A DNA stretch of 64,000 bases from Pseudomonas protegens. Its GTDB lineage: Bacteria > Pseudomonadota > Gammaproteobacteria > Pseudomonadales > Pseudomonadaceae. Made by a program: the position numbers and the translations under genes. The notes under the pieces are model-generated. The model was not told the origin of the DNA, ran no database searches, and saw only the letters and a list, made by a program, of their open reading frames with translations. This document shows positions 17,541 to 28,437 of the stretch, piece by piece; the first letter of the stretch is position 1; each line of letters starts with the position of its first letter. The stretch spans positions 3,975,001 through 4,039,000 of the forward strand of contig NZ_CP031396.1 of NCBI RefSeq assembly GCF_003363755.1. Reading direction: 5' to 3'.

Positions 17541-18953
17541 ATGCAATCGCAAGAAACAGGATTACGTCGGGGGCTGACAGCCCGCCATATACGCTTCATG
17601 GCCTTGGGATCGGCCATTGGCACCGGATTGTTCTACGGCTCGGCTTCCGCCATCCAGATGGCCGGCCCGGCGGTGCTGCTGGCCTACCTGATTGGTGGTG
17701 CAGCGGTGTTCATGGTGATGCGCGCCCTGGGGGAGATGGCCGTGCACAACCCGGTGTCCGGCTCCTTCGGGCAGTACGCCAGCCAGTACCTGGGGCCCTT
17801 GCCGGGCTTTATCCTGGGCTGGACCTACGCGTTCGAGATGCTCATCGTCTGCCTGGCAGACGTCACCGCTTTTGGCATCTATATGGGCTTCTGGTTTCCC
17901 GAGGTGGCACGCTGGATCTGGGTGCTGGGCATCGTCCTGCTCATCGGTGGGTTGAACTTGTGCAGCGTCAAGGTTTTCGGCGAGATGGAGTTCTGGCTGT
18001 CGCTGCTCAAGGTCGGGGCGATCATCGCCATGATCCTCGGTGGTTTCGGCATCATGCTGTTCGGCATTGGCAGCGCGCTCACCGAGCAGGCCACCGGCGC
18101 CAGCAACCTCTGGGCCCATGGCGGCTTCATGCCCAATGGCATCAGCGGGGTGATCGCCTCCTTTGCGGTGGTGATGTTCGCCTTTGGCGGCATCGAGATC
18201 ATCGGTGTCACCGCCGGTGAGGCCAAGGACCCGCAGCGGGTCATCCCGAAGGCGATCAACGCGGTGCCGCTGCGCATCCTGCTGTTCTATGTGCTGACCC
18301 TGTTCGTGCTGATGTCGATTTTCCCCTGGCCGCAGATCGGCACCCAGGGCAGCCCCTTCGTGCAGATCTTCGACAGCCTGGGCATCAGCTCGGCGGCCAC
18401 CATCCTTAATATCGTGGTGATTTCGGCGGCGGTGTCGGCGATCAACAGCGATATCTTTGGTGCCGGGCGCATGATGTACGGCCTGGCCCAGCAAGGGCAG
18501 GCGCCCAAGGGCTTTGCCCAGATTTCCAAGGCCGGCGTGCCGTGGATGACCGTGGTGGTGATGGCCGTGACGCTGTTGGGTGGCGTGGTGCTGAACTACC
18601 TGATCCCGGAAAACATCTTCCTGCTGATCGCTTCCCTGGCCACCTTCGCCACGGTCTGGGTGTGGCTGATGATTCTGTTGACCCATGTGGCGATGCGCCG
18701 CTCCATGACCGCCGAGCAAGTGGCCCGGTTGCAGTTCAAGGTGCCGTTCTGGCCTTGGGCGCCGGCAGCGGCGATTGCCTTCATGCTGTTCATCTTCGGC
18801 GTGCTGGGCTATTTCCCGAAAACTCAAGCGGCGCTGATGGTGGGCGTGGTGTGGATCATTCTGCTGGTGGTGGCCTATATGCTGTGGGTCAAGCCGGCGG
18901 CGGGACAGGCTCAGCAGATCCGCGTCGATTCTTCTTTACCTACTGATCATTAA
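17541..18953 (+). CDS. hutT: Amino-acid permease HutT (APC family, histidine/proline permease-like)
   Basis: This 470-residue inner-membrane permease has about 12 membrane segments. It carries the APC amino-acid transporter signature near the start, [20 protein letters not shown], and the conserved [20 protein letters not shown]. The ATG at 17541 is used because the upstream extension to 17403 is GC-rich repeat and lacks the family sequence. The gene lies between hutH2 and hutI, so histidine is the likely substrate (HutTh in P. fluorescens nomenclature). It resembles ProY proline permeases as well. An A-rich motif at its ribosome binding site suggests Crc control. Confidence 0.9.
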   Translation: MQSQETGLRRGLTARHIRFMALGSAIGTGLFYGSASAIQMAGPAVLLAYLIGGAAVFMVMRALGEMAVHNPVSGSFGQYASQYLGPLPGFILGWTYAFEMLIVCLADVTAFGIYMGFWFPEVARWIWVLGIVLLIGGLNLCSVKVFGEMEFWLSLLKVGAIIAMILGGFGIMLFGIGSALTEQATGASNLWAHGGFMPNGISGVIASFAVVMFAFGGIEIIGVTAGEAKDPQRVIPKAINAVPLRILLFYVLTLFVLMSIFPWPQIGTQGSPFVQIFDSLGISSAATILNIVVISAAVSAINSDIFGAGRMMYGLAQQGQAPKGFAQISKAGVPWMTVVVMAVTLLGGVVLNYLIPENIFLLIASLATFATVWVWLMILLTHVAMRRSMTAEQVARLQFKVPFWPWAPAAAIAFMLFIFGVLGYFPKTQAALMVGVVWIILLVVAYMLWVKPAAGQAQQIRVDSSLPTDH

Positions 18954-18965
18954 CGGAGGCCTTGG

Positions 18966-20171
18966 ATGAGAACTCTTTGGCAACACTGCAACGTCGCCAG
19001 CATGGCCCAGGGCACTTACTCGATCATCGAGGACGCGGCCATCGTGACGTCAGGGGCGCACATCGAGTGGATTGGCCGGCGCCAGCAGGCGCCGGTCGCC
19101 GATGACCACCAGGTCCAGGACCTGGGCGGCGCCTGGGTGACTCCGGGCCTGATCGATTGCCACACCCATACGGTGTTCGGCGGCAACCGCAGCGGCGAGT
19201 TCGAGCAGCGCCTGCAGGGCGTGAGCTACGCTGAGATCGCCGCGGCCGGTGGCGGTATCGCCAGCACCGTGAGGGCGACCCGCGCGGCCACTGAAGAGGA
19301 GCTGTTCGTCAGCGCTCGCAAGCGTCTGCTGAGCCTGTTGCGCGACGGTGTCACCAGCGTGGAAATCAAGTCCGGCTACGGCCTGGACCTGGCCAGCGAG
19401 CGCAAGATGCTGCGGGTGATCCGCCGTCTTGGCGAGGAGTTGCCGGTCAGTGTGCGCAGCACCTGCCTGGCGGCTCACGCTCTGCCGCCGGAATATGCCC
19501 AGCGCAGCGACGACTACATTGAGCACATCTGCAGCGAGATGCTCCCGGCCCTGGCGGCCGAGGGGCTGGTGGATGCGGTGGATGCCTTCTGTGAGTACCT
19601 GGCGTTCTCCCCGGCGCAGGTGGAGCGGGTATTCATTGCCGCGCAGAAGCTCGGCCTGCCGGTGAAACTGCATGCCGAACAATTGTCGTCCTTGCATGGC
19701 TCGAGCCTGGCGGCGCGCTACCGGGCGCTGTCCGCCGATCACCTGGAGTTCATGACCGAGGACGATGCCATGGCCATGGCGGCTTCGGGAACCGTGGCAG
19801 TGCTGTTGCCGGGGGCTTTCTATTTCCTCCGGGAAACCCAGTTGCCGCCGATGGAAGCCCTGCGCAAGCACGGGGTGAAGATTGCCGTGGCCAGCGACCT
19901 CAATCCCGGGACTTCGCCGGCGTTGTCGCTGCGCCTGATGCTGAACATGGCCTGCACCTGTTTGCGGTTGACGCCGGAAGAGGCGTTGGCCGGGGTCACC
20001 CTGCACGCGGCCCAGGCCCTGGGCATGGAGCAGACCCATGGTTCACTGGAGGAGGGTAAGGTGGCGGACTTTGTCGCCTGGCAGATCGATCGTCCCGCCG
20101 ACCTGGCTTACTGGCTGGGCGGCGACCTGGAAAAACGCGTCGTGCGACACGGCGTTGAAGTGACTGTTTAG
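18966..20171 (+). CDS. hutI: Imidazolonepropionase
   Basis: HutI opens the ring of 4-imidazolone-5-propionate to yield N-formimino-L-glutamate, using a bound metal ion. The 401-residue cytosolic amidohydrolase shows the HxH metal motif in [10 protein letters not shown] (about residues 64-73), then [15 protein letters not shown] with a metal His, and [11 protein letters not shown] with the metal Asp. The ATG lies 12 nt after the hutT stop, with GGAGG in between. The hutG start follows 10 nt after its stop. Confidence 0.96.
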   Translation: MRTLWQHCNVASMAQGTYSIIEDAAIVTSGAHIEWIGRRQQAPVADDHQVQDLGGAWVTPGLIDCHTHTVFGGNRSGEFEQRLQGVSYAEIAAAGGGIASTVRATRAATEEELFVSARKRLLSLLRDGVTSVEIKSGYGLDLASERKMLRVIRRLGEELPVSVRSTCLAAHALPPEYAQRSDDYIEHICSEMLPALAAEGLVDAVDAFCEYLAFSPAQVERVFIAAQKLGLPVKLHAEQLSSLHGSSLAARYRALSADHLEFMTEDDAMAMAASGTVAVLLPGAFYFLRETQLPPMEALRKHGVKIAVASDLNPGTSPALSLRLMLNMACTCLRLTPEEALAGVTLHAAQALGMEQTHGSLEEGKVADFVAWQIDRPADLAYWLGGDLEKRVVRHGVEVTV

Positions 20172-20181
20172 GAGGCAGGTT

Positions 20182-20982
20182 GTGGATAAGGTTCTGACAT
20201 TCAAACAAGGCCGGGTGCCCCTGCTGATCAGCATGCCCCACGCCGGTACGCGCTTGACCCCGGCAGTGATGGCCGGGCTGGTTCCACAGGCGCAAAGCCT
20301 GCCGGACACCGACTGGCATATTCCGCGGCTGTATCAGTTCGCCGAGGAGCTGGGAGCCAGCACCCTGGCGGCCGAATACTCGCGTTTCGTCATCGACCTG
20401 AATCGGCCGTCCGATGACAAGCCGCTGTACGTCGGTGCTACCACCGGGCTGTACCCGGCGACGCTGTTCGATGGCGAGCCGTTGTTCGTTGAAGGGCAGG
20501 CGCCGTCCAAAGAAGAGCGACAACAGTACCTGGAGCAAGTCTGGGGGCCCTATCACCGCACCCTGCAGGGGGAGCTGGCACGGCTCAAGGCCGAGTTCGG
20601 CTATGCCTTGCTGTTCGATGCCCACTCCATCCGTTCGCTGATCCCTCATCTGTTCGAGGGCAAGCTGCCGGACTTCAACCTCGGCACCTTCAACGGCGCC
20701 AGCTGCGATCCGCAACTGGCCGGCCGTCTGGAGAGCATCTGCGCCGCCCACGGCGATTACACCCATGTGCTCAATGGTCGTTTCAAGGGCGGTCATATCA
20801 CCCGGCATTACGGCAACCCGGCCGAGCACATTCATGCGGTGCAACTGGAACTGGCGCAGAGCGCCTATATGGAGGAGTTCGAGCCATTCCGCTATCGCGA
20901 GGACCTGGCTGCACCGACCCAGGTGGTGCTCAAGGCATTGCTCCAGGGACTGCTGGCCTGGGGGCAGGAGCGTTACCGCTGA
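20182..20982 (+). CDS. hutG: N-formylglutamate deformylase
   Basis: HutG hydrolyses N-formyl-L-glutamate, made by HutF, to glutamate and formate, completing the five-step pathway. The 266-residue protein begins at a GTG with an AGGAGG box about 8 nt upstream. Family features are ISMPHAGT near the N-terminus, FVIDLNRPSDD, and FDAHSIRS around the metal-binding His. It ends the hutU-hutG unit, and a REPIN follows. Confidence 0.95.
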   Translation: MDKVLTFKQGRVPLLISMPHAGTRLTPAVMAGLVPQAQSLPDTDWHIPRLYQFAEELGASTLAAEYSRFVIDLNRPSDDKPLYVGATTGLYPATLFDGEPLFVEGQAPSKEERQQYLEQVWGPYHRTLQGELARLKAEFGYALLFDAHSIRSLIPHLFEGKLPDFNLGTFNGASCDPQLAGRLESICAAHGDYTHVLNGRFKGGHITRHYGNPAEHIHAVQLELAQSAYMEEFEPFRYREDLAAPTQVVLKALLQGLLAWGQERYR

Positions 20983-20989
20983 CATTGCT

Positions 20990-21056
20990 TGCGCCTGCAA
21001 GCTGGCTCCTATTGCGGATGCACGCCTTTATGTAGGGGCGAGCTTGCTCGCCAAGC
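20990..21056. repeat. REPIN after hutG
   Basis: A degenerate inverted half (GCCTGCAAGCTGGCTCCTA) ends near 21011. A direct half GTAGGGGCGAGCTTGCTCGC starts at 21032. It lies at the 3' end of the hut operon. Confidence 0.8.
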
Positions 21057-21199
21057 GCCCTGCGCAACTCGTTGCAATCCCTTGAACAACCCTGTTTTCT
21101 TCAAGGACATGCTGATTGCGTAATTCGGGTTTATGATGCCGAACGGCAGCATAAATGAAGTCCCCAGCAGGGATGAACCCGACCTCCACGGAGCGCGTA

Positions 21200-22171
21200 A
21201 TGCAGACTTTGTACCCGCAGATCAAACCCTATGCCCGGCACGATCTGGCCGTCGACAAGCCCCATGTGCTGTATGTCGACGAAAGTGGTTCACCGGAAGG
21301 TTTGCCGGTGGTGTTCATTCACGGTGGCCCGGGGGCGGGCTGTGATGGGGCGAGTCGCTGCTATTTCGACCCGAACCTGTACCGCATCGTCACCTTCGAC
21401 CAGCGCGGTTGTGGGCGTTCCACCCCCCACGCGAGCCTGGAGAACAACACCACCTGGGACCTGGTGGCGGACCTGGAGCGGATTCGCCAGCACCTGGGCA
21501 TCGACAAATGGGTGTTGTTCGGTGGCTCCTGGGGATCGACCCTGGCCCTGGCCTATGCCCAGGCCCACCCGGATCGGGTGCTGGGCCTGATCGTGCGGGG
21601 CGTCTTCCTGGCCCGTCCCCAGGAAATCCAGTGGTACTACCAGTGCGGCGCCAGCCGCCTGTTTCCGGATTACTGGCAGGACTACGTGGCACCGATTCCC
21701 CTGGAGGAACGTCATGACCTGGTTAGCGCCTTCCACAAGCGCCTGACCGGCAATGACCAGATCGCCCAGATGCATGCCGCCAAGGCCTGGTCGGGTTGGG
21801 AAGGGCGCACCGCGACCCTGCGTCCGAACCCGCTGGTGGTGGACCGCTTCTCCGAGCCGCAGCGGGCGCTGTCGATTGCCCGGATCGAATGCCATTACTT
21901 CATCAACAACGCGTTCCTCGAACCGGACCAGTTGATCCGCGACATGGGCAAGATTGCCCATCTGCCCGGGGTCATCATCCACGGTCGCTACGACGTGATC
22001 TGCCCCCTGGACAACGCCTGGGAGCTGCATCAGGCCTGGCCCAACAGCGAGCTGCAGGTGATACGCGACGCCGGTCACGCCGCCTCGGAACCCGGCATCA
22101 CCGACGCTCTGGTACGCGCCACTGATCAGATGGCGCGCCGCCTGCTTGACCTGCCGCCCGAAGAAGCATGA
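21200..22171 (+). CDS. pip: Proline iminopeptidase
   Basis: This cytosolic alpha/beta-hydrolase (peptidase family S33) removes N-terminal proline from peptides. The 323-residue form begins [16 protein letters not shown], with a GGAG 6 nt upstream. An earlier ATG at 21155 would add 15 atypical residues. It shows the oxyanion-hole segment HGGPGAG, the nucleophile motif GGSWGS (Ser110), an Asp in GRYDVICP and the catalytic His in DAGHAASEP. The dtd start overlaps its stop by 4 nt, so the two are coupled. Confidence 0.96.
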   Translation: MQTLYPQIKPYARHDLAVDKPHVLYVDESGSPEGLPVVFIHGGPGAGCDGASRCYFDPNLYRIVTFDQRGCGRSTPHASLENNTTWDLVADLERIRQHLGIDKWVLFGGSWGSTLALAYAQAHPDRVLGLIVRGVFLARPQEIQWYYQCGASRLFPDYWQDYVAPIPLEERHDLVSAFHKRLTGNDQIAQMHAAKAWSGWEGRTATLRPNPLVVDRFSEPQRALSIARIECHYFINNAFLEPDQLIRDMGKIAHLPGVIIHGRYDVICPLDNAWELHQAWPNSELQVIRDAGHAASEPGITDALVRATDQMARRLLDLPPEEA

Positions 22172-22605
22172 AGGGCCTGTTGCAGCGCGTGCGCGGCGCG
22201 CGGGTGGAAGTGGCCGGGGAAATAGTCGGTGCGGTGGACCAGGGCTTGCTGGTGCTGGTGGCGGTAGAGCCCGAGGACACTCGGGCCAGCGCCGACAAAC
22301 TCCTGCACAAGCTGCTTAACTATCGGGTGTTCAGCGATGCTGAGGGCAAGATGAACCTGTCCCTGGCGGATGTGCAGGGCGGGCTGCTGCTGGTGTCGCA
22401 GTTCACCTTGGCGGCAGACACCAAGAGCGGGTTGCGCCCAAGCTTTTCCACGGCTGCACCACCGGCCCTTGGCGAAGAGCTTTTTGATTACCTGATAGCG
22501 AAGGCGCAACAGTTGCATGGCAAAGTGGCATCAGGGCGTTTTGGCGCGGACATGCAGGTGCATCTGGTCAACGATGGCCCGGTAACCTTCCTGTTACAGA
22601 CCTGA
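22168..22605 (+). CDS. dtd: D-aminoacyl-tRNA deacylase
   Basis: Dtd hydrolyses D-aminoacyl-tRNAs and mischarged glycyl-tRNA(Ala), protecting translation from wrong-chirality residues. The 145-residue product has the standard length and both family motifs: SQFTLAAD with the catalytic Thr, and the C-terminal NDGPVTF cis-Pro motif. It is translationally coupled to pip through an ATGA overlap. A terminator-like hairpin follows. Confidence 0.97.
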   Translation: MKGLLQRVRGARVEVAGEIVGAVDQGLLVLVAVEPEDTRASADKLLHKLLNYRVFSDAEGKMNLSLADVQGGLLLVSQFTLAADTKSGLRPSFSTAAPPALGEELFDYLIAKAQQLHGKVASGRFGADMQVHLVNDGPVTFLLQT

Positions 22606-22614
22606 AAACGCCTG

Positions 22615-22657
22615 AAACAGCTTTTTCCGCCGATTTGAGCCGGAAACTGCTGTTTTT
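22615..22657 (+). terminator. Intrinsic terminator after dtd
   Basis: Outer arms AAACAGC (22615-22621) and GCTGTTT (22649-22655) and inner arms TTCCG/CGGAA form an interrupted stem followed by TTTTTC. It lies 10 nt after the dtd stop. Confidence 0.65.
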
Positions 22658-22881
22658 CACGATAAATACTTTGTTACCCCTGATGCGTTGTAACGCGGGC
22701 TACTAGATAATCGCGCGCTACGGGGATCAGCGTTCGTTGGTCCATTTTGACTTTAGTAGAGACTTGTCCACGGCCGTTTGGGGAATCATTTAGCCCCATC
22801 GGAGTCGGAACAATGCTCGCCAACCTGGCATATAGATAGCTGGCCGTTGGTTCTTAGATCTGTTTTCGGCGAGGGTTGCTC

Positions 22882-24705
22882 GTGATTGTTAGTCCCTGTA
22901 ATGCACCAAACTTGTTTGCCAAACGGTTACGAAACGCACTGGTGACGGGCTCTGCGCTGGTCTGCCTGTTCGGCGCCGGTCAACTCATGGCATTCAACCT
23001 GGATGATGTGTCGGCCAAGGCCAAAGACTTGGCCGGGCAAAAGTATGAGGCCCCGCGCAGTAACCTGCCGAACGAGTTCCGTGAGATGAAGTTCGCGGAC
23101 TACCAGAAAATCCGCTTCCTCAGCGAAAAAGCCGAATGGGCCAATCAGAAGACCCCGTTCAAGCTGTCGTTCTATCACCAGGGCATGCACTTCGACACGC
23201 CGGTGAAGATCAACGAGATCAGCGCCAACACTGTTTCCGAGATCAAGTACGACCCGAGTCGCTTCGATTTCGGCGACGTCAAGTTCGATCCCAAGGCCAC
23301 CGAAAAGCTCGGCTATGCCGGTTTCCGTGTGCTGTACCCGATCAACAAGGCTGACAAGCAAGACGAAATCATGACCATGCTGGGCGCGAGCTACTTCCGC
23401 GTCATTGGCAAAGGCCACACTTATGGCCTGTCAGCTCGTGGTCTGGCGATCGACACCGCCCTGCCGTCCGGCGAAGAGTTTCCGCGTTTCAGCGAGTTCT
23501 GGATCCAACAACCCAAGCCAACCGACAAGCACCTGGTGATCTACGCCCTGCTGGACTCGCCACGGGCCACTGGCGCCTACCGCCTGACCCTGCGTCCGGG
23601 CGCCGACACCGTCGTCGACGTCAAGGCTCGGGTGTTCCTGCGTGACAAGGTGGGCAAGCTGGGCCTGGCCCCGCTGACCAGCATGTACCTGTTCGGCGCC
23701 AACCAGCCGTCGAAAGTCCTCAACTACCGCCGCGAGCTGCACGATTCCAGCGGCCTGTCGATCCATGCCGGCAACGGCGAGTGGATCTGGCGTCCTCTGA
23801 ACAACCCGAAACACTTGGCCGTGAGCAACTTCTCGGTAGAGAACCCGCGTGGTTTCGGCCTGCTGCAGCGTGGCCGCGACTTCAGCCACTATGAAGACCT
23901 CGACGACCGCTACGACAAGCGCCCAAGCGCCTGGATCGAGCCCAAGGGCGACTGGGGCAAAGGCACCGTCGACCTGGTAGAGATCCCGACTGCGGACGAA
24001 ACCAACGACAACATCGTGGCCTTCTGGAGCCCGGAAAAGCAGCCTGAACCGGGCCAGCCGCTGGACTTCGCCTACCGTATGCACTGGACCATCGACGAAG
24101 CCGCTCTGCATTCGCCTGACAGCGCCTGGGTGCAGCAAACCCTGCGCTCTACCGGTGACGTCAAGCAATCCAACCTGATTCGTCAACCCGATGGCAGCGT
24201 TGCCTACCTGGTGGACTTCCAGGGCCCATCCCTGGCGGCATTGCCGGAAAACGCCGAAGTGCGCAGCCAGGTCAGTGTTGGCGACAACGCCGAGCTGGTG
24301 GAAAACAGCGTTCGCTACAACCCGGAAACCAAAGGCTGGCGCCTGACTCTGCGGATGAAGATCAAGGATGCGAGCAAGGCCACCGAGATGCGGGCCGCGC
24401 TGGTGCGCAACATCCCGGTCGCCGAGCCGGCCAAGGCCTCGACGCCAAACTCCAACTCCTCCGTTGCCAAGGCCGACAAGATCGCCGCCAAGCAACAGGA
24501 GAAGAAGGAGAAGGAAGCCGCTGCGGCAGCGGCCAAGCAGGCTGACGCCAAGCCGGCCAAAGACGCCAAAGACGCCAAGAACGCCAAGGACCACAAAGAC
24601 GCCAAGCAGCCTGCTGCCGAGGCGGCCCCAGCCACACCGGAACCGGTTAAAACTGAACAAGTCCTGACCGAGACCTGGAGCTATCAGTTGCCTGCCGATG
24701 AGTAA
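22882..24705 (+). CDS. opgG: Periplasmic glucan biosynthesis protein OpgG (MdoG)
   Basis: OpgG acts in the periplasm in synthesis of osmoregulated beta-glucans, with OpgH. A GTG at 22882 is chosen (GAGGG 6 nt upstream), giving about 607 residues. The signal peptide ends near GAGQLMAF, around residue 36-38. The catalytic-like MdoG domain (about residues 40-520) contains [18 protein letters not shown] and FAYRMHW. The C-terminus carries an unusual Lys/Ala-rich segment of about 65 residues with repeated DAK/NAK units before a conserved-looking end ([10 protein letters not shown]). It overlaps opgH by 8 nt. Confidence 0.95.
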   Translation: MIVSPCNAPNLFAKRLRNALVTGSALVCLFGAGQLMAFNLDDVSAKAKDLAGQKYEAPRSNLPNEFREMKFADYQKIRFLSEKAEWANQKTPFKLSFYHQGMHFDTPVKINEISANTVSEIKYDPSRFDFGDVKFDPKATEKLGYAGFRVLYPINKADKQDEIMTMLGASYFRVIGKGHTYGLSARGLAIDTALPSGEEFPRFSEFWIQQPKPTDKHLVIYALLDSPRATGAYRLTLRPGADTVVDVKARVFLRDKVGKLGLAPLTSMYLFGANQPSKVLNYRRELHDSSGLSIHAGNGEWIWRPLNNPKHLAVSNFSVENPRGFGLLQRGRDFSHYEDLDDRYDKRPSAWIEPKGDWGKGTVDLVEIPTADETNDNIVAFWSPEKQPEPGQPLDFAYRMHWTIDEAALHSPDSAWVQQTLRSTGDVKQSNLIRQPDGSVAYLVDFQGPSLAALPENAEVRSQVSVGDNAELVENSVRYNPETKGWRLTLRMKIKDASKATEMRAALVRNIPVAEPAKASTPNSNSSVAKADKIAAKQQEKKEKEAAAAAAKQADAKPAKDAKDAKNAKDHKDAKQPAAEAAPATPEPVKTEQVLTETWSYQLPADE

Positions 24706-27268
24706 CTCTCAACTACAGCCAGAGACTCTTGCCGAGTACCTGGCGCACTTGCCGATGTCGGATACGCAGCGCGCGGAGCTCGCGGGCTGCCAGTCCTTCA
24801 GCGAACTGCACCAACGTCTGTCGTCAACGACCTTCGACGCTCCAACCGATGCCGCCCAGGCATCGGTGGGCCAGCGTCTGTCCCTGAGCACCGCCGCGGA
24901 ACTCGAAGAAGCGGAGATGCTTGCGGTCGACGCCGAAGGTCGGGTCTGCCTCAAGGCCACGCCGCCAATCCGCCGCACCAAGGTGGTACCGGAGCCGTGG
25001 CGCACCAATATCCTGGTGCGCGGCTGGCGGCGCCTGACCGGGCGCACCAACCCGCCGGCGCCGAAGAAGGACGAGCGTGTGCTGCCGGCGGCCCGCTGGC
25101 GCACCGTGGGTTCGATCCGCCGCTACATCCTGCTGGTGCTGATGCTCGGCCAGACCATCGTCGCCGGCTGGTACATGAAAGGCATCATGCCGTATCAGGG
25201 CTGGTCCTTCGTCGATCTGGAAGAGGTGATGCACCAGCCGCTGATGCAGACCGCGCAGCAAGTGCTGCCCTATGCTCTGCAGACCAGCATCCTGATCCTC
25301 TTCGGCATCCTGTTCTGCTGGGTGTCGGCGGGTTTCTGGACTGCGTTGATGGGCTTCCTGGAGCTGTTGACCGGTCACGACAAGTACCGCATTTCCGGGG
25401 CCAGCGCCGGCAACGAGCCGATTCCCAAGGACGCGCGTACCGCACTGGTGATGCCGATCTGCAACGAAGACGTGCCGCGGGTGTTTGCCGGCCTGCGCGC
25501 CACCTTCGAGTCAGTGGCGGCTACTGGTGATCTGGATCGCTTCGACTTCTTCGTCTTGAGCGACAGCAACGACAGTGATATCTGCGTCGCCGAGCAGCAG
25601 GCCTGGCTGGATGTCTGCCGGGAAGCCAAGGGCTTCGGCAAGATCTTCTATCGCCGCCGCCGGCGCCGGGTGAAGCGCAAGAGTGGCAACCTCGACGACT
25701 TCTGCCGTCGCTGGGGCGGCGACTACAAGTACATGGTGGTGCTCGACGCCGACAGCGTGATGAGCGGCGAATGCCTGACCAGCCTGGTGCGCCTGATGGA
25801 AGCCACGCCGGATGCGGGGATCATCCAGACCGCGCCGCGGGCCTCGGGCATGGACACGCTGTATGCGCGCATGCAGCAGTTCGCCACCCGGGTCTATGGT
25901 CCGCTGTTCACTGCCGGCCTGCACTTCTGGCAGTTGGGCGAGTCGCACTACTGGGGCCACAACGCGATCATCCGCATGAAGCCGTTCATCGAGCACTGCG
26001 CCCTGGCGCCGTTGCCCGGTAAAGGTGCCTTCGCCGGTGCGATCCTGTCCCACGACTTCGTCGAAGCCGCACTGATGCGCCGTGCCGGCTGGGGCGTGTG
26101 GATTGCCTACGATCTGCCTGGCAGTTACGAAGAGCTGCCGCCGAACCTGCTGGACGAACTCAAGCGTGACCGGCGCTGGTGCCACGGCAACCTGATGAAC
26201 TTCCGCCTGTTCCTGGTCAAGGGCATGCACCCGGTGCACCGCGCGGTGTTCCTCACCGGGGTGATGTCCTACCTGTCGGCGCCGTTGTGGTTCTTCTTCC
26301 TGGTGCTGTCCACGGCTCTGCTGGCGGTCAATACCCTGATGGAGCCGCAGTACTTCCTTGAACCGCGGCAGCTGTATCCGCTGTGGCCGCAGTGGCACCC
26401 GGACAAAGCCATCGCGCTGTTCTCCACGACTATCGTGCTGCTGTTCTTGCCCAAGCTGTTGAGCATCATCCTGATCTGGGCCAAGGGTGCGAAAGAGTTC
26501 GGCGGCAAGTTCAAGGTGACCCTGTCGATGCTTCTGGAGATGCTGTTCTCCATGCTGCTGGCGCCGGTGCGGATGATTTTCCACACCCGTTTCGTCCTGG
26601 CCGCGTTCCTCGGTTGGGCCGCGACCTGGAACTCGCCGCAACGTGACGACGACTCCACGCCATGGAGCGAAGCCGTGCGCCGCCACGGTCCGCAGACCCT
26701 GCTGGGCTTCTGCTGGGCCTTGCTGGTGATCTGGCTGAACCCCAGCTTCCTCTGGTGGCTGGTGCCGATTGTCGGTTCGCTGATGCTGTCGATCCCGGTG
26801 TCGGTGATCTCCAGTCGTGTCGGTCTGGGCCTGAAGTCCCGTGACGAGAGCCTGTTCCTGATTCCCGAGGAATACGCTCCGCCCCAGGCGCTGCTGGCCA
26901 CCGATCAGTACACCCACGAGAACCGCTGGCATGCGCTCAACGACGGCTTTATCCGCGCCGTTGTCGACCCGCAGCAGAACGCTCTGGCCTGTGCCCTGGC
27001 CACCTCCCGCCACACCCAGGCCGAGCCGATCGAGTGGCTGCGCCAGGAGCGGGTGCGCCATGCCCTGAAAGTCGGCCCGGCGGCCTTGAACAACAGCGAG
27101 CGCCTGGCGCTGTTGAGCGATCCGGTGGCCCTGGGACGCTTGCACCAGCAAGTCTGGAGCGAGGGCCACAGCGATTGGCTGGATGCCTGGCGCCAGTCGG
27201 TGGATGCTGATCCCCATGCGCCGCTGCTGCCATTGCAGCCGCTGATGGCGGCACCGCAACCGGCCTGA
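24698..27268 (+). CDS. opgH: Glucans biosynthesis glucosyltransferase OpgH (MdoH)
   Basis: This inner-membrane family-2 glycosyltransferase polymerises UDP-glucose into the linear beta-glucan backbone and exports it. The 856-residue product has two membrane helices before the catalytic loop and about six after it. Catalytic features are [16 protein letters not shown] (Asp near residues 350-352), QTAPRASG, and the acceptor/processivity motif RDRRWCHGN near residue 490. The start overlaps the end of opgG by 8 nt. Expression is probably osmotically controlled, but no site was identified. Confidence 0.96.
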   Translation: MSNSQLQPETLAEYLAHLPMSDTQRAELAGCQSFSELHQRLSSTTFDAPTDAAQASVGQRLSLSTAAELEEAEMLAVDAEGRVCLKATPPIRRTKVVPEPWRTNILVRGWRRLTGRTNPPAPKKDERVLPAARWRTVGSIRRYILLVLMLGQTIVAGWYMKGIMPYQGWSFVDLEEVMHQPLMQTAQQVLPYALQTSILILFGILFCWVSAGFWTALMGFLELLTGHDKYRISGASAGNEPIPKDARTALVMPICNEDVPRVFAGLRATFESVAATGDLDRFDFFVLSDSNDSDICVAEQQAWLDVCREAKGFGKIFYRRRRRRVKRKSGNLDDFCRRWGGDYKYMVVLDADSVMSGECLTSLVRLMEATPDAGIIQTAPRASGMDTLYARMQQFATRVYGPLFTAGLHFWQLGESHYWGHNAIIRMKPFIEHCALAPLPGKGAFAGAILSHDFVEAALMRRAGWGVWIAYDLPGSYEELPPNLLDELKRDRRWCHGNLMNFRLFLVKGMHPVHRAVFLTGVMSYLSAPLWFFFLVLSTALLAVNTLMEPQYFLEPRQLYPLWPQWHPDKAIALFSTTIVLLFLPKLLSIILIWAKGAKEFGGKFKVTLSMLLEMLFSMLLAPVRMIFHTRFVLAAFLGWAATWNSPQRDDDSTPWSEAVRRHGPQTLLGFCWALLVIWLNPSFLWWLVPIVGSLMLSIPVSVISSRVGLGLKSRDESLFLIPEEYAPPQALLATDQYTHENRWHALNDGFIRAVVDPQQNALACALATSRHTQAEPIEWLRQERVRHALKVGPAALNNSERLALLSDPVALGRLHQQVWSEGHSDWLDAWRQSVDADPHAPLLPLQPLMAAPQPA

Positions 27269-27272
27269 AGCC

Positions 27273-27305
27273 AACGCCCTTGAGCCTCCACTCAAGGGCG
27301 TTTTG
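27273..27305 (+). terminator. Intrinsic terminator after opgH
   Basis: Perfect 12-bp arms AACGCCCTTGAG and CTCAAGGGCGTT enclose a 6-nt loop and run into a T-rich tail (TTTTGCTTTG). It begins 5 nt after the opgH stop. Confidence 0.9.
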
Positions 27306-27493
27306 CTTTGCGCGGCCAATAGCCCCGTATCCCCCCTTTGTAACAACAAAAATCCTTGTGCAAACGGCCGAGTGCGTTAGCATCGCTCCCGCAAATTTCT
27401 GTGCGTGATCGACAATGGCTTGATATCCGAAGATTTTCATTCCAGGCCCGCCGCGTGCAGACACCACAATAAAATGGCTTCAGGGGACTTGAG

Positions 27494-28291
27494 ATGAAGA
27501 AGTATCTTTCGCTGCTGCTGGCAGGCGCCGCCGCCATGCTGGCGGTCACTACCGCCCAGGCCGGCGCCATCGATGACGCGGTCAAGCGCGGTACGCTGAA
27601 GGTCGGCATGGACCCGACCTACATGCCGTTCGAGATGACCAACAAGCGCGGCGAAATCATCGGTTTCGAAGTCGACCTGCTCAAGGCCATGGCCAAGTCC
27701 ATGGGAGTCAAGCTGGAGTTGGTTTCCACTGGCTACGACGGCATTATCCCGGCGCTGCTCACCGACAAGTTCGACATGATCGGCAGCGGCATGACCCTGA
27801 CCCAGGAACGCAACCTGCGCCTGAACTTCAGCGAGCCCTTCATCGTGGTCGGCCAGACCCTGCTGATCCGCAAAGACCTGGAAGGCACCATCAAGTCCTA
27901 CAAGGATCTGAACAGCGCCGACTACCGCATCACCTCCAAGCTGGGCACCACTGGGGAAATGGTCGCCAAGAAGCTGATCGCCAAGGCCAAGTACCACGGC
28001 TACGACAACGAGCAGGAAGCGGTGCTGGACGTGGTCAACGGCAAGGCCGACGCCTTTATCTACGACGCCCCGTACAACGTGGTGGCGGTGAACAAGGTGG
28101 GCAACGGCAAGCTGACGTTCCTCGACAAGCCGTTCACCTACGAGCCTCTGGCCTTTGGCCTGAAGAAGGGTGACTACGACAGCATCAACTTCATCAACAA
28201 CTTCCTGCACCAGATCCGCGAAGACGGCACCTACGATCGCATCCATGACAAGTGGTTCAAGAGCACCGAGTGGCTCAAGGACATGGAGTAA
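27494..28291 (+). CDS. Polar amino-acid ABC transporter, periplasmic binding protein
   Basis: This 265-residue family-3 solute-binding protein has a clear Sec signal (MKKYLSLLLAGAAAMLAVTT, cleaved after AQA). It has the family signature near GTLKVGMDPTYMPFEM and GFEVDLLKAMAKSMG, and the ligand-site segments SGMTLTQER and KLGTTGE. The Arg of TQERNL probably binds the amino-acid carboxylate. AGGGGAC precedes the ATG. Permease and ATPase genes follow, so this is a complete importer. The exact amino acid cannot be read from sequence. Confidence 0.92.
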   Translation: MKKYLSLLLAGAAAMLAVTTAQAGAIDDAVKRGTLKVGMDPTYMPFEMTNKRGEIIGFEVDLLKAMAKSMGVKLELVSTGYDGIIPALLTDKFDMIGSGMTLTQERNLRLNFSEPFIVVGQTLLIRKDLEGTIKSYKDLNSADYRITSKLGTTGEMVAKKLIAKAKYHGYDNEQEAVLDVVNGKADAFIYDAPYNVVAVNKVGNGKLTFLDKPFTYEPLAFGLKKGDYDSINFINNFLHQIREDGTYDRIHDKWFKSTEWLKDME

Positions 28292-28339
28292 CGCTGCTTG
28301 GGCGGTGCGGGTCGTTTCAGTGACCGCGCACCGTTCTCC

Positions 28340-28398
28340 TTCGCCGGCCAGCCGGCTCCTACGGGGGCATGTGTAGGCGCCGGCTGGCCGGCGAAAGC
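28340..28398. repeat. REPIN between binding-protein and permease genes
   Basis: The inverted half TTCGCCGGCCAGCCGGCTCC starts at 28340. The direct half GTAGGCGCCGGCTGGCCGGC starts at 28373. It sits inside the ABC operon, where such hairpins can stabilise the upstream binding-protein mRNA segment. Confidence 0.88.
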
Positions 28399-28437
28399 GT
28401 CTGATTTCGCAATACCCACTCCGGAACCTGCACAGCA

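Noticed and set aside
22606-22881. Possible small RNA or riboswitch before opgG
   Set aside because: Apart from the dtd terminator and a short GGGG/CCCC hairpin, no conserved RNA architecture or convincing promoter was recognised.
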